From contig CAWHYG010000007.1 of the NCBI GenBank assembly GCA_963833505.1, forward strand, positions 682,001-746,000: a stretch of DNA of 64,000 bases, read 5' to 3'. Below the pieces are notes generated by a model. That model saw nothing but the letters and a program-made list of their open reading frames with translations. It had not been told where the DNA came from and searched no databases. This document shows, in pieces, positions 26,808 through 36,305 of this stretch; the first letter of the stretch is position 1, and each line of letters starts with the position of its first letter. The translations under genes were made by a program, and so were the position numbers. This DNA is from CAWHYG01 sp963833505 (GTDB lineage: Bacteria; Eisenbacteria; RBG-16-71-46; CAIMUX01).

Positions 26808-27968
26808 ATGGCTCTGAACGGCAGCCTCGGGGATTTCAGCGCGCTCGAGACCCTGCAGGTCGTCGGACTTCAGAGGAAGACCGGCACTTTGACCTTCGAA
26901 TCGGGGCGCGAACGGCGCGAGATCCATCTTCTGGACGGCGACCTCATCGGCTGCCGCCCCTCGAACGGGGAGAGCACGGACCCGCTGCTCCGAGCCCTGG
27001 CCGGTTTCGAACGCTGCCAGCCGGACGAGACGCGCTTCCTTCAGTCTCTCGGTGGCGGCGACGCCACCGAAGCGATTCTCCGCGCCACGGGTCTCGATCT
27101 CGCGAGCCTGCGCGAGATCCAGCGGGCCGTCCTGTTGCGGATCCTGGAAGAGGTGCTGCTGTGGGAGCGGGGCACCTTCCGATTCACGCCGCGGCCGATT
27201 GCGCCGCTGGTTTCGGAAGAGCCCTGGAACGTCGATCAGGCCTTGCTTGAGGCGATGCGAAGGCTGGACGAGCTTCCGGATCTGAAGGCTCTGGGACTCG
27301 GCTCGGAGACGGTTCCCCGGATCTGCGTGCCGGCCGCGAAGCCCTCGCCCGGCCCCTGGCGGGGCCTCTCGATCGAGCTGCTGGAGCAGGTGCTCCGGCT
27401 GAGCGACGGTCACCGCACGGTGCGGGAGATCCGCGAGCTTCTGGGGATATCCGATTGGGACCTGATGCAGGCGGTCCGCGACCTCGGCCAGCGCGGCATC
27501 CTGGCGCTGGAGAGCCGGCGCCCGCGGCCGGAACCGGCCCCGCCCCGTTTCGGGGAGCGACAGCGGCCGCGCAGCCCGGCCTTCGCGCTCGGGCTCGCGG
27601 TCTTGATCGCGGGTGTGCTCGGGATCGGAGCCGCCGCCGGCCGCATCGGCCGGCTTTCTTCCGCGCAGGCCGACCACGCGGCCGCCCTCGAGCGCCAGGC
27701 CTTCGAGCGCGAGCGCGACCTCCGCTATGCCTTGGAGGCCCGGCGGCTCCGCTCGGGAAGGTATCCCGATTCGTTGGACCGCCTCATCCGCGAGGATCTC
27801 TGGCCGGCCTCGCGGGCGGAGGAGCTGGATGGATTCGCCTATGAGTCCAGCGGGTCGGGTTACGTCCTTTCGGAGCCCGGTCCCTGGCGAACCGGGCCGG
27901 TCTCCTCAGCGCCGCCGGACAGGATCCATCGCGCGACGTCTTCCAGGTCGTCGCCGGCCCATTCGTAG
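26808..27968 (+). CDS. DUF4388 (PATAN-like) protein with membrane helix and pseudopilin-like C-terminus
   Basis: 386 residues. The N-terminus LNGSLGDFSALETLQVVGLQ ... KTGTLTFESGRERREIHLLDGDLIGC is the DUF4388/PATAN pattern found in proteobacterial and FCB-type signalling proteins. Residues about 190-240 form a winged-helix-like part (TVREIRELLGISDWDLMQAV). A single membrane helix follows (ALGLAVLIAGVLGIGAAAG). The C-terminal part, DLRYALEARRLRSGRYPDSL, resembles the periplasmic domain of type II pseudopilins. The 3' end overlaps the convergent fusion gene by about 110 bp, so its last 30 residues may not be conserved. Confidence 0.75.
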   Translation: MALNGSLGDFSALETLQVVGLQRKTGTLTFESGRERREIHLLDGDLIGCRPSNGESTDPLLRALAGFERCQPDETRFLQSLGGGDATEAILRATGLDLASLREIQRAVLLRILEEVLLWERGTFRFTPRPIAPLVSEEPWNVDQALLEAMRRLDELPDLKALGLGSETVPRICVPAAKPSPGPWRGLSIELLEQVLRLSDGHRTVREIRELLGISDWDLMQAVRDLGQRGILALESRRPRPEPAPPRFGERQRPRSPAFALGLAVLIAGVLGIGAAAGRIGRLSSAQADHAAALERQAFERERDLRYALEARRLRSGRYPDSLDRLIREDLWPASRAEELDGFAYESSGSGYVLSEPGPWRTGPVSSAPPDRIHRATSSRSSPAHS

Positions 27969-29750
27969 AGCGCCCGGCGTTCTCCGGCGCCGGCCGCTTC
28001 CGCCGGCTGCGCCGCCTGGACCTCCCGCCCGTATCCGCTGCGCACCAGGATCGTCCGCGTTCCGGCGCGGAGGCCCGCTTCCAGATCCGAAACCGAATCC
28101 CCTACGGTGAAACTGCGCGAGAGGTTCAGGTCGAGCCTCTGGGCCGCCCGCAGGAAGAGCCCGGGCTCCGGCTTCCGGCACGCGCACGGGCCCGTGAAGT
28201 CCGGATGGTGCGGGCAGACCTCGATCCCGTCCAACCGCACGCCCTCGGCCGCCAGCAGGTCCTCCATCCGCCGATGGATCTTCCAGAGGCCTTCCCGATC
28301 GAGCAGACCCCGCGCAACGGCCGACTGGTTCGTGATCACGACCAGGGCAAAGCCCGCTTCCTGAAGCGCGCGCAGGCCGTTCGCGGCGCCCGGGGCCAGA
28401 CGCGCATCCTCCCGGCGACTCAGATACGGCACGAGATCCAGCACCGTCCCGTCGCGGTCCAGGAAGATCGCCGGTCGGCCGGGGGGCTCGCGCGTTTCTT
28501 CGAACAGCTCGAGGAGGAGGCGCTCCACGCGATCCACGTCGATCCCGTCCAGACATTCGATCCGCGTGGGACAGGTCCGGGAAAAACAGGGAGAGCAGGA
28601 CAGCCCGTCGTAGAGAACGCGCTGGCGGTCGCCGCCGGGGCCGGTCCAACGAGGAGACGTGGATCCGTAGATTCCGAGAACCGGACAGCCGGCAGCCTGT
28701 GCTAGATGAAGCGCGCCCGAGTCGTTGCTGACGGCCGCCCGCGCGCCGGCCAGAAGAGCCAGGCTCTGCCTTACGGTGAGTCGTCCGGCCACGGAGAGGC
28801 TCGGAGCCTCGGCGATGCCGATCCGGAATCCGGCCTCACCGAGGCTCGGACCTCCGGCAACGCTCATCGGCGATCCGGCCTCCCTGAGTCCCGGACCTCC
28901 GGCAATGCTCGTCCGCGATCCGGCCTCGCCGAGGCCTGGACCTGCAGTGGCGCCGCCTTCGGTCTCGGCGTTCGGGGGCTCGAAGCTGTCCCTCGGGAGC
29001 ATCGCCAGCCGGGCCAGCCGGTCGCAGGTCTCCATCTCGTCCTCGCCGCCGATCCAGAGCAGGTTGCGCCCGCGCGCGAGGAGCCGCCGCCCCAGCTCCA
29101 CGAACCGATCCTCGGGCCAGCGCTTGGTCGCACCGAAGGTCGCGCCGGGCGCCAGGACGATGGTGTTGTCGGGCGCGAGCCCGAACCGTTCCCAGCTCTG
29201 GCGCGCCCAGACGAACTCCTCGGGAAGGAGCGGCAGGCGCCGGACTCCGCGCGGAAGGGACCAGGGCGCGCCTTCCGGCGCGAGGACGTCGAGGAGCCGC
29301 TCGGCGAGCTCGGCGTACTGATCGCGAAGCGGCTGCGCACGCGGCGGAGGATCCACCCGCTGGGTCAGGAGCCCGCGACGCCCGTCGGAGGACCAGCCGA
29401 CCCTCTCGCGGATCCCGGCCAGCGCGACCATCCAGGCCGAAGAGAACGACGGCGGCAGAAGGAGCGCAGCCTCCGGCTTCTCCCGGCGGAGGCGCGTCAC
29501 CGTCTGCAGGAAATGGCGAGGCCGCGAGGCCCGAATCTGCAAGAGCGGCAGAAGCCGGAACGGCTCGGGCGAGGCCGGCGTAAAGCGGGCGGCTGCGCGG
29601 GCCGCCGAGCAGCAACCACTCCCAGTCGGGCCGCGCTTCCGCGAGGCCCAGAACGGCAGGAGCGGCCATGACCGCATCCCCGATCCAGTTGGGCAGCCGG
29701 ATCAGGATCCGTCTGGGACCGCCGGGGATGCCTGGTTCGCCAGCGCTCAT
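27860..29750 (-). CDS. Glycosyltransferase family 9 (heptosyltransferase-like)-HAD phosphatase fusion, interrupted by a frameshift
   Basis: The N-terminus (RRILIRLPNWIGDAVMAAPA, start 29750) is in one frame and the rest in the next. The join falls near 29560-29580, after RPLYAGLA, and needs a +1 shift (or one extra base in the assembly). The following 350 residues are a heptosyltransferase core (LAPGATFGATKRWPEDRFVE, NDSGALHLAQAAGCPVLGIY, GLSCSPCFSRTCP). The last 200 residues are a HAD phosphatase of the GmhB/HisB type with FLDRDGTV, zinc-type cysteines CPHHP and CACRKP, and GDSVSDLEAG. GmhB removes the 7-phosphate during ADP-heptose synthesis, so the fusion joins heptose making and transfer for lipopolysaccharide. 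A 45-bp repeat insert lies within the transferase part. Confidence 0.8.
28806..28945 (-). repeat. 45-bp tandem repeats inside the glycosyltransferase
   Basis: About three units of 45 bp (CGATCCGGCCTC... with GGACCTCCGGCAA) encode the 15-residue units AGGPGLREAGSPMSV, AGGPSLGEAGFRIGI and relatives. They sit between the two halves of the C-terminal Rossmann domain, just before LTVRQSLALLAGARAAVSND. The frame is preserved. Confidence 0.75.
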
Positions 29751-29868
29751 GGTCTCTTCCTGCCCGCTTCCAATCGTCTCGTTCCCTCCGGCGGTGGGCT
29801 CGTCCGGTTCACCGAATCTCCTGTAGCCCTTGCTGTTTCATGAGTCTCCGGTCACCGGCGCTTTCGCG

Positions 29869-32139
29869 TCATGGGGCCCCGGCGCTGTCCTCCGCCGCCG
29901 GAGCTCCGCCTTCCGCTCCGCCTGCCGGCCCCTGCGGCAGAGCCGCGGGAGGTTCCTTGCGGGCCAATTGCGCCAGCACTCCTTCGATGGCCGGCCGGCG
30001 CAGCGAGCCCGGACTCAGCTCGAGATAGTGCCTGAGCGCCTGGGCCGCGAGATCGGATTCTCCCTGGCCGAGGAAGCAGCGCGCCAGCTCATAATGCGCC
30101 GCCGCGAAATCGGGCCGGATCGCCACGACGGAGCGCAACAGGCGCTCGGCCCTTTCGTAGAGCTTGTCCTGCGAGCAGGTGCGGGCCAGGTTGTACATCA
30201 ACTCGACCGACCTCGGGGCGCGCGCCAGACCCTGCTCGAAGGTCTGCTCGGCGGCGGCGAGATCGCCCTGGCGGAGATAGATCACTCCCAGATTGCTGTA
30301 CAAGGACGCGGCGTCGGGCGCCCATTTCGTGCCCTGCCGCAGCAGCACGGTCGCGTCACCCAGATCGCCGGAGTCCAGATAGAGCGCGCTCACGCTGGCG
30401 AGAAACCACGCGATGGCGGGAGTGCCGTGGATGCCCTCCAGCTCGGTGGCCGTGATCGGCCGGGCCCAGGCGGACCCGGGCTCGAGGCGATAGAGCCGGT
30501 AGCCCGAGCCGCTCGCGACGTCGCCCCACTCCTGCGCCACCCTGCCCTGCTGCTCCAACATGCGATAGAAGTGGGCCGGGATCGGCGCTCCCGGCCGCGC
30601 GAGGTTGTCCGCCACCCTTGCGGCGGAGACCAGCACCCACTGGAATCCCGAGTACCACCGGGGCCAGTAGGCATAGTCGTAACGTCCGGGGTTCCGGCTA
30701 TCCCGCGGCAGGACGAATCCGCGGGCGAACAAGGAAGCCGCGCTGCCGGCCGGAGGCTCGTTCTCGCTTCCGGTCTCCGCCGGCCCCCCCGGAAGAGGCG
30801 CTTCCGACAGCCAGAGGTCGGCCGGGCCGATCATCCGACTCAGGTCGGCGACGACGCGGCTCTCGAGGCCGGTCTGGCTCCGCGCCCGATGCTCCAGCGC
30901 GAAGCGTGCGGGAAGGGGCGATCCGAGGGCGACCAACGCCATAAGAACGGGAACGGCAAGCACCCGCCTCCTCAGAACGCCGAGGTCGCCGACGAAGGCG
31001 CCGCCCCAGGCGGCCATGAGAGGCGCCAGGGCCCACTCCACCGCGCCCGGACGGCGCACGCCGGACAGCGCGGGAACGAGGATCAAGAGTGCCCAGGCGA
31101 GGACGACCAGCGCCAGCGCGGCGCGATCCCGCCCGCGGCGGAAGAAGGCCGGAACCCAGAAGAGCCAAAGCGCGGGCCCGAGCGCGAAGGCCAGGCCGAG
31201 GAGAGACGGCAGGCCGGCGCCTCCCGGTCCGCCCCATCCTCCCTCGCGGCGCCATTCTTCCTGGATGGTGGGCAGGACCCGCCCCGGATGAAGAAGCCAG
31301 GCCGGCTGCAGCACCAACCCGAAGAAGACGCACAGCCCGACCGCGCTGAACCACCGCCGCCAGCCTTCGCCTAGTAGAGGCAGAAGCGCCACGGCCGCCA
31401 CCGCCGCGGGCCACGCGAACGGAAACCAGGCCAGGATCATCCCGGCAAGGAGTCCGACGATCTCGGAGGAGGCGAGACGGTTCAGCCTCCAGACCGGGGG
31501 AGTGCCCGGTGTCGGCGGGGTCCCGGGATCGGCCGATGTCTTCCGCTGCGGAATCCGTACGAAGACAAGCCCGAGGAAAAGGAGCACGACCGCGCAGGGC
31601 AAGGCCGGCAGCTGGTCGCGCACGAGAACCGCCAGCGCCGGCGCCGCTACAAGCGGTCCGGCCGCGGCGGCTGTCGCCAGCCAGACCACGCGGCGGCGAA
31701 GCGCCGGCCCCTTCCCTGTCTCCGGCGCGACGAACCGGCCGCTGCCGCGTTCCGCCAGGCGCACGGCCAGCTCCGCCGCCAGGACCACCGCCAGGCCCGC
31801 GAGGAGACACCAGACGCAACGAAGGAGAAAGGACCAGGCGGGCGCGGTGCGGGCGAGGGTTTCGCCCGGATTGCCGGCGCCGGAGAGCTTGAGGACGATC
31901 CACTGGAGGCCGGCGAGAGGCCAGGCGATCCAGGTCGTCCCGGCCGAAAACCGCAGGCGGCCGGTTCCGGTGGCGCTGAGATGAAGGAGAGCCCGGGCCT
32001 GATCGAGAATCGGGCCGCTTTGCCCTCCCGACTCAGGAGGGGCCGCCACAAGGAACACGACGCCGAGCGCCGCCGCAGCCGCGGCGCGCCAGCGCAACGA
32101 TGCTCTCGTCCGATGTCGATCCGGATGTGCCTCGTTCAC
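29869..32139 (-). CDS. Large polytopic membrane protein with C-terminal TPR repeats
   Basis: About 756 residues if started at GTG 32139 (GGGGAGCGG upstream); an ATG at 32187 is the alternative. One N-terminal helix (AAAAAALGVVFLVAAP) is followed by some ten transmembrane segments to about residue 410. A soluble domain with YDYAYWPRWYSGFQWVLVS comes next, then TPR units from about residue 590 (LYSNLGVIYLRQGDLAAAEQ, ELMYNLARTCSQDKLYERAE). The layout resembles glycosyltransferase-C or dolichyl-mannosyltransferase-like proteins of uncultured bacteria that carry TPR tails. It follows the heptosyltransferase locus region, which fits a role in cell-envelope glycan assembly, but no catalytic motif was identified. 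The C-terminus is Ala/Pro-rich. Confidence 0.7.
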   Translation of the reverse strand: MNEAHPDRHRTRASLRWRAAAAAALGVVFLVAAPPESGGQSGPILDQARALLHLSATGTGRLRFSAGTTWIAWPLAGLQWIVLKLSGAGNPGETLARTAPAWSFLLRCVWCLLAGLAVVLAAELAVRLAERGSGRFVAPETGKGPALRRRVVWLATAAAAGPLVAAPALAVLVRDQLPALPCAVVLLFLGLVFVRIPQRKTSADPGTPPTPGTPPVWRLNRLASSEIVGLLAGMILAWFPFAWPAAVAAVALLPLLGEGWRRWFSAVGLCVFFGLVLQPAWLLHPGRVLPTIQEEWRREGGWGGPGGAGLPSLLGLAFALGPALWLFWVPAFFRRGRDRAALALVVLAWALLILVPALSGVRRPGAVEWALAPLMAAWGGAFVGDLGVLRRRVLAVPVLMALVALGSPLPARFALEHRARSQTGLESRVVADLSRMIGPADLWLSEAPLPGGPAETGSENEPPAGSAASLFARGFVLPRDSRNPGRYDYAYWPRWYSGFQWVLVSAARVADNLARPGAPIPAHFYRMLEQQGRVAQEWGDVASGSGYRLYRLEPGSAWARPITATELEGIHGTPAIAWFLASVSALYLDSGDLGDATVLLRQGTKWAPDAASLYSNLGVIYLRQGDLAAAEQTFEQGLARAPRSVELMYNLARTCSQDKLYERAERLLRSVVAIRPDFAAAHYELARCFLGQGESDLAAQALRHYLELSPGSLRRPAIEGVLAQLARKEPPAALPQGPAGGAEGGAPAAEDSAGAP

Positions 32140-32448
32140 CCGATCCGCTCCCCGCCCTTTCTCAAACCTCCGACCCGAGACAAACATACCCCCGGGCCGG
32201 CCCGAGGTTCTTCTCCAGGTTGGCCCTCCGGGCCGGAAGCCATCGCATCTCCCGGCGCGAAGGCGCGAAGCAGACCCGCTACCCCTGGTCCGCACCCACT
32301 CTGGAAAGTGGGCTGGTTCCGAATTCTCTCTGGCGGAACGCCTCGACGATCTTGAGCGACCCGTATACAAGCGTTGAGAGCAACCCCAACCGCGGGAAGC
32401 CGCAGACGCAGAACGGGCCGCCCCGGAGCGCAGACTCCGGCCCCGAGC
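32140..32448. other. Gap between kinase homologue and large membrane protein
   Basis: About 310 bp. It holds two small perfect hairpins (32423-32440 and CCCACT/AGTGGG near 32300) and presumably the promoter of the large membrane protein. No gene was recognised. Confidence 0.4.
32423..32440 (-). terminator. Possible terminator hairpin after the kinase homologue
   Basis: CCGGAG and CTCCGG pair around a 6-base loop 9 bp after the stop codon at 32449. There is no clean T-run, so this is a weak candidate. Confidence 0.35.
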
Positions 32449-33114
32449 TCACCCCAACCGCCCGATCCCCCAGAGCAAAGCAGCGGTCCCGATTGGCACA
32501 AGCAGGTTGTCGAGGCCGCGGCGGCTGCCGGCCTCGAGCAGCGTGGCGAGAACGGCGGCGGCCAGCACCGCCCCGGCGCGATAGGCGTGCGGTCCGACGA
32601 CCAGGCCGGCGACGGCGATGCCTAGGGCCGAGAACGCGAACATCGCCGCGGAACCTTCGAAGCTCCGCCAGCCTTCTCCGACGCGGTAGCGGTGGCGCCC
32701 CCAGGCCTTTCCGATCAGAGCTGCAGCGGCATCGCCCCAGGCCAGGGACAGAATGCCGGCGGCGATGGCCGCCTTCCCTCCGGCGAGATTCCAGAGGACG
32801 AGCAGGAGGATCATGAAGGACAGCGGGAAGAGCACGGTGCCGATATTGCTTCCGGCCTCCGCGTCCATGGCGCGGGTCCACTTCCCGCGCAAGCTGAGCA
32901 CATTGAGGACGACGAAGACGGCCGGCGGCGCGGCCGCGACGAAGCCGGAATGGAAGAGGAGCACGGTCGGCAGCACCCAGGTTCCGACCCCGATATGGAT
33001 GATCTTGCGGGACAGGTCGAACGAGACGACCCCGCCGCGGCGCAGCCCTTCCGCCGCTCCGACCACCGCCACCACGTAGACGAACGAGACGCCGAGAGCC
33101 GCCGCGTCGGTCAT
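32449..33114 (-). CDS. Dolichol/phytol kinase-family membrane protein
   Basis: 221 residues with six to seven hydrophobic segments. The family marks are SRKIIHIGVGTWVLP near residue 35, GTVLFPLSFMILLL, LSLAWGDAAAALIGKAWGRH and EGSAAMFAFSALGI. In dolichol kinase, phytol kinase and CTP-dependent diacylglycerol kinase homologues the GDAxAAxIG and (K/R)xxEG motifs carry the nucleotide site. It probably phosphorylates a lipid alcohol with CTP or another nucleotide; the substrate cannot be told from sequence. Its ATG overlaps the stop of the GGDEF gene (ATGA), so the two are translated together. Confidence 0.85.
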   Translation of the reverse strand: MTDAAALGVSFVYVVAVVGAAEGLRRGGVVSFDLSRKIIHIGVGTWVLPTVLLFHSGFVAAAPPAVFVVLNVLSLRGKWTRAMDAEAGSNIGTVLFPLSFMILLLVLWNLAGGKAAIAAGILSLAWGDAAAALIGKAWGRHRYRVGEGWRSFEGSAAMFAFSALGIAVAGLVVGPHAYRAGAVLAAAVLATLLEAGSRRGLDNLLVPIGTAALLWGIGRLG

Positions 33115-34139
33115 GCCGCCTTCCGCCTCTCCTCCGTGTCCGCGCTCGGGGCCAGACAGACGACCGCGTCGCGCCCGCCTTCTTTGGCCCGATAGAGCGC
33201 CCGATCCGCAGCCCGGACCAGGCTCTCGTAATCATCGCCGTTCTCGGGGAACCCGGCCACCCCGAAGCTGCACGACAGCACTTCGCCCCCGATCCCGCGA
33301 AGACGCTCCGCGATCCGGTCGCGCACGCGCTCGCTCAGGAGCATGCCGCCCACCGGCCGCGTGCGCGGCAGGATCAGGAGAAATTCGTCCCCCCCGTACT
33401 TCGCGACGTGATCGTAGCGGCGGAGGCTCTCCTTGAGGATCTGCGCGAGGTCCTTCAGGATCTCGCTCCCCGCCAGATGGCCGTGGGCTCCGTTGTAGCG
33501 CTTCAGATTGTCCACGTCGGCCATCACGACGGTGAAGGGCTGGTTCTGGCGGCACGATCGGGCGATCTCCCGCTCCACCGCCAGCCGGAGAAACCGGTAG
33601 TTCGGAATCCGCGTGAGGGCATCGGTCATGGAAAGGGTCTCGAGGTCCCGCCAGCGCGCCTCGTTGGTCATGGCGGTGGCGGCCGCGCGCGCCGCGAGGT
33701 CGAGCAAAGGAAGGCATGAGGAGTCGAGAGGCTTGTCCCCTGCTCCGCTCACGATCGCGAGCCAGGCCCGACCCGCCCAGGGTTCGGGAAGTGGGACGCC
33801 GGCGTAGGAGCGCGCGCGAAAGCCGTCCCATCCGTCGTAGGAAGGCCGGAATCCAGAGCCGCGGCCGATCTCGGGCACGACGCGGGCGGGCTCGCCCGCC
33901 ATGAGTCGCCGGGCGATTCCGTGCAGGCGCCGATGGCGGCGGATCACGAGGGCGCCGCCCGCCGTCGCGTGGCGGAGGAAGCCCCGACCCTTCGCCTCGC
34001 CCAGGTAGGCCATGCCGCCGCCGGTTGCCTCGCGGAGCGCACCCAGCACGGGCGGCAGCCAGCTACGCGCCCGCACTGGATCCGCGGCCAGGGCCATGAG
34101 CAGATCCTGCGCGAGCGATCCGGCCGGTTGATCATTCAT
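33111..34139 (-). CDS. GAF-like/GGDEF diguanylate cyclase
   Basis: 342 residues from the ATG at 34139. Residues about 20-165 look like a GAF-type sensor domain (AYLGEAKGRGFLRHATAGGA, YAGVPLPEPW). From 170 the cyclase domain begins with SMTDALTRIPNYRF; the active-site motif is GGDEF at 249-253. RRYD at 240-243, five residues before it, is an inhibitory I-site (RxxD). DVDNLKRYNGAHGHLAG supplies the metal ligands. So it should make cyclic-di-GMP from two GTP and be inhibited by product. A 44-bp repeat block lies upstream of the gene. It is coupled to the lipid kinase homologue. Confidence 0.95.
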   Translation of the reverse strand: MNDQPAGSLAQDLLMALAADPVRARSWLPPVLGALREATGGGMAYLGEAKGRGFLRHATAGGALVIRRHRRLHGIARRLMAGEPARVVPEIGRGSGFRPSYDGWDGFRARSYAGVPLPEPWAGRAWLAIVSGAGDKPLDSSCLPLLDLAARAAATAMTNEARWRDLETLSMTDALTRIPNYRFLRLAVEREIARSCRQNQPFTVVMADVDNLKRYNGAHGHLAGSEILKDLAQILKESLRRYDHVAKYGGDEFLLILPRTRPVGGMLLSERVRDRIAERLRGIGGEVLSCSFGVAGFPENGDDYESLVRAADRALYRAKEGGRDAVVCLAPSADTEERRKAA

Positions 34140-34252
34140 AGGCAGTCTCCCCCTCGGGTCAAACCTCGAGAGCGGCGCAAGTAACGTACCGGGCCCTTTC
34201 CGCCCGGGCGGAAGCCGGGCGAAATCAGCGGATTCCGACCTCGAATCCTCTG

Positions 34253-34395
34253 GCGGTTCCAGCCGCAGTCCGGCTGCGGACGGCCATGATCGCCCGGCGG
34301 TTCCGGCCGCAGTCCGGCTGCGGACGGCCGAGATCCTCCGGCCGTTCCAGCCGCAGTCCGGCAGCGGACGGCCGTAATCCTCCGGCGACTGCGGA
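34253..34395. repeat. 44-bp non-coding tandem repeat with internal hairpins
   Basis: About three and a quarter units of 44 bp start at GGTTCC (34255), GGTTCC (34299) and CGTTCC (34343). Each contains CCGCAG-TCCGG-CTGCGG, a 6-bp stem and 5-base loop, extended by GGCCGT/ACGGCC in part; the last full unit breaks one pair. It lies in the 299-bp gap between the small membrane gene and the GGDEF gene. The period is not a multiple of three. Confidence 0.85.
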
Positions 34396-34438
34396 ATCCT
34401 GCCATCCCCTCGGGCGCTCCCCACGGCGTTTTCGGCCG

Positions 34439-34735
34439 TCAGCGCCGCCTCCGCCAGTATCCCAGCGCTCGCCGGGCCATCCACCAGGTGCGGGCGATGA
34501 CAAAAATCTCGACTGCGGCCATCCCGATGGTGAGGAATCGGCGCGTTCCCTCGCGCAAATCGAGCCGGCTCCCGACCTCGCGCAGGCTCCACCACGCCAC
34601 CGGCACGAGGACGATCATGACCGCGCTCACCAGGGCGGAAACAGCCGGAAAGATCCACGCGAGTTCATCGATGGGAGGCTTTGGTTTCACCGGGGGCGCG
34701 TTCAAGCGGTGCAACCTGCAATGCGGCCCGTGCAC
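34439..34735 (-). CDS. Small membrane protein with two helices
   Basis: 98 residues from a GTG at 34735 that has AGGGA eight bases upstream; a second GTG 16 codons later is possible. Two hydrophobic helices (AWIFPAVSALVSAVMIVLVP and GMAAVEIFVIARTWWMA) are joined by a charged loop, and the C-terminus is arginine-rich (RRRR), so both ends are probably cytoplasmic. I do not recognise a family. It lies 61 bp downstream of the tRNA-Arg gene, and its transcript could start in the trp operon. Confidence 0.5.
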   Translation of the reverse strand: MHGPHCRLHRLNAPPVKPKPPIDELAWIFPAVSALVSAVMIVLVPVAWWSLREVGSRLDLREGTRRFLTIGMAAVEIFVIARTWWMARRALGYWRRRR

Positions 34736-34796
34736 ATCGCCATCCCTGGCGCGGAGTCGCGCGAGCCGTCACCCGAGGAGTCCAGGCGAAGGAATG

Positions 34797-34847
34797 TGAG
34801 CCCGGCAGGATTCGAACCTGCGACCTTTTGCTCCGGAGGCAAACGCT

Positions 34848-34870
<23 letters not shown>
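34797..34870 (-). tRNA. tRNA-Arg (anticodon CCG)
   Basis: A full cloverleaf folds on the minus strand. The acceptor pairs GGGCCCG with CGGGCTC (one G-U), the D-arm is GCTC..GAGC, the anticodon stem TTTGC/GCAAA encloses the loop CTCCGGA with anticodon CCG, and the T-loop is GGTTCGAATCC. No CCA is encoded. Its first 23 bases overlap the 3' end of trpB, whose stop codon TAG lies in the tRNA sequence. Confidence 0.97.
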
Positions 34871-36131
<1,261 letters not shown>

Positions 36132-36305
36132 GCCGTTCTCTCCTGCTCGCCGTTCCTCAAGACAACTCCGAGGCGCGGTTCCTTGACCACGCCGATGACG
36201 AAAGATCCTCACGCCGATCCGCGCGATGTTGTGCGAGCTTTGGGAATTCCGCGGATCGCGACCCCGCGCCGCGAGCTCTCTGGTCTGACCGGGGCCCACG
36301 TCGCT

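Noticed and set aside
32190..32370. N-terminal extension of the large membrane protein from an earlier start
   Set aside because: The extra 60 residues are Arg/Gly-rich shadow-like sequence ahead of the first helix and lack a ribosome site.
34253..34395. CRISPR array
   Set aside because: Units are directly adjacent with no unique spacers, and there are no cas genes.
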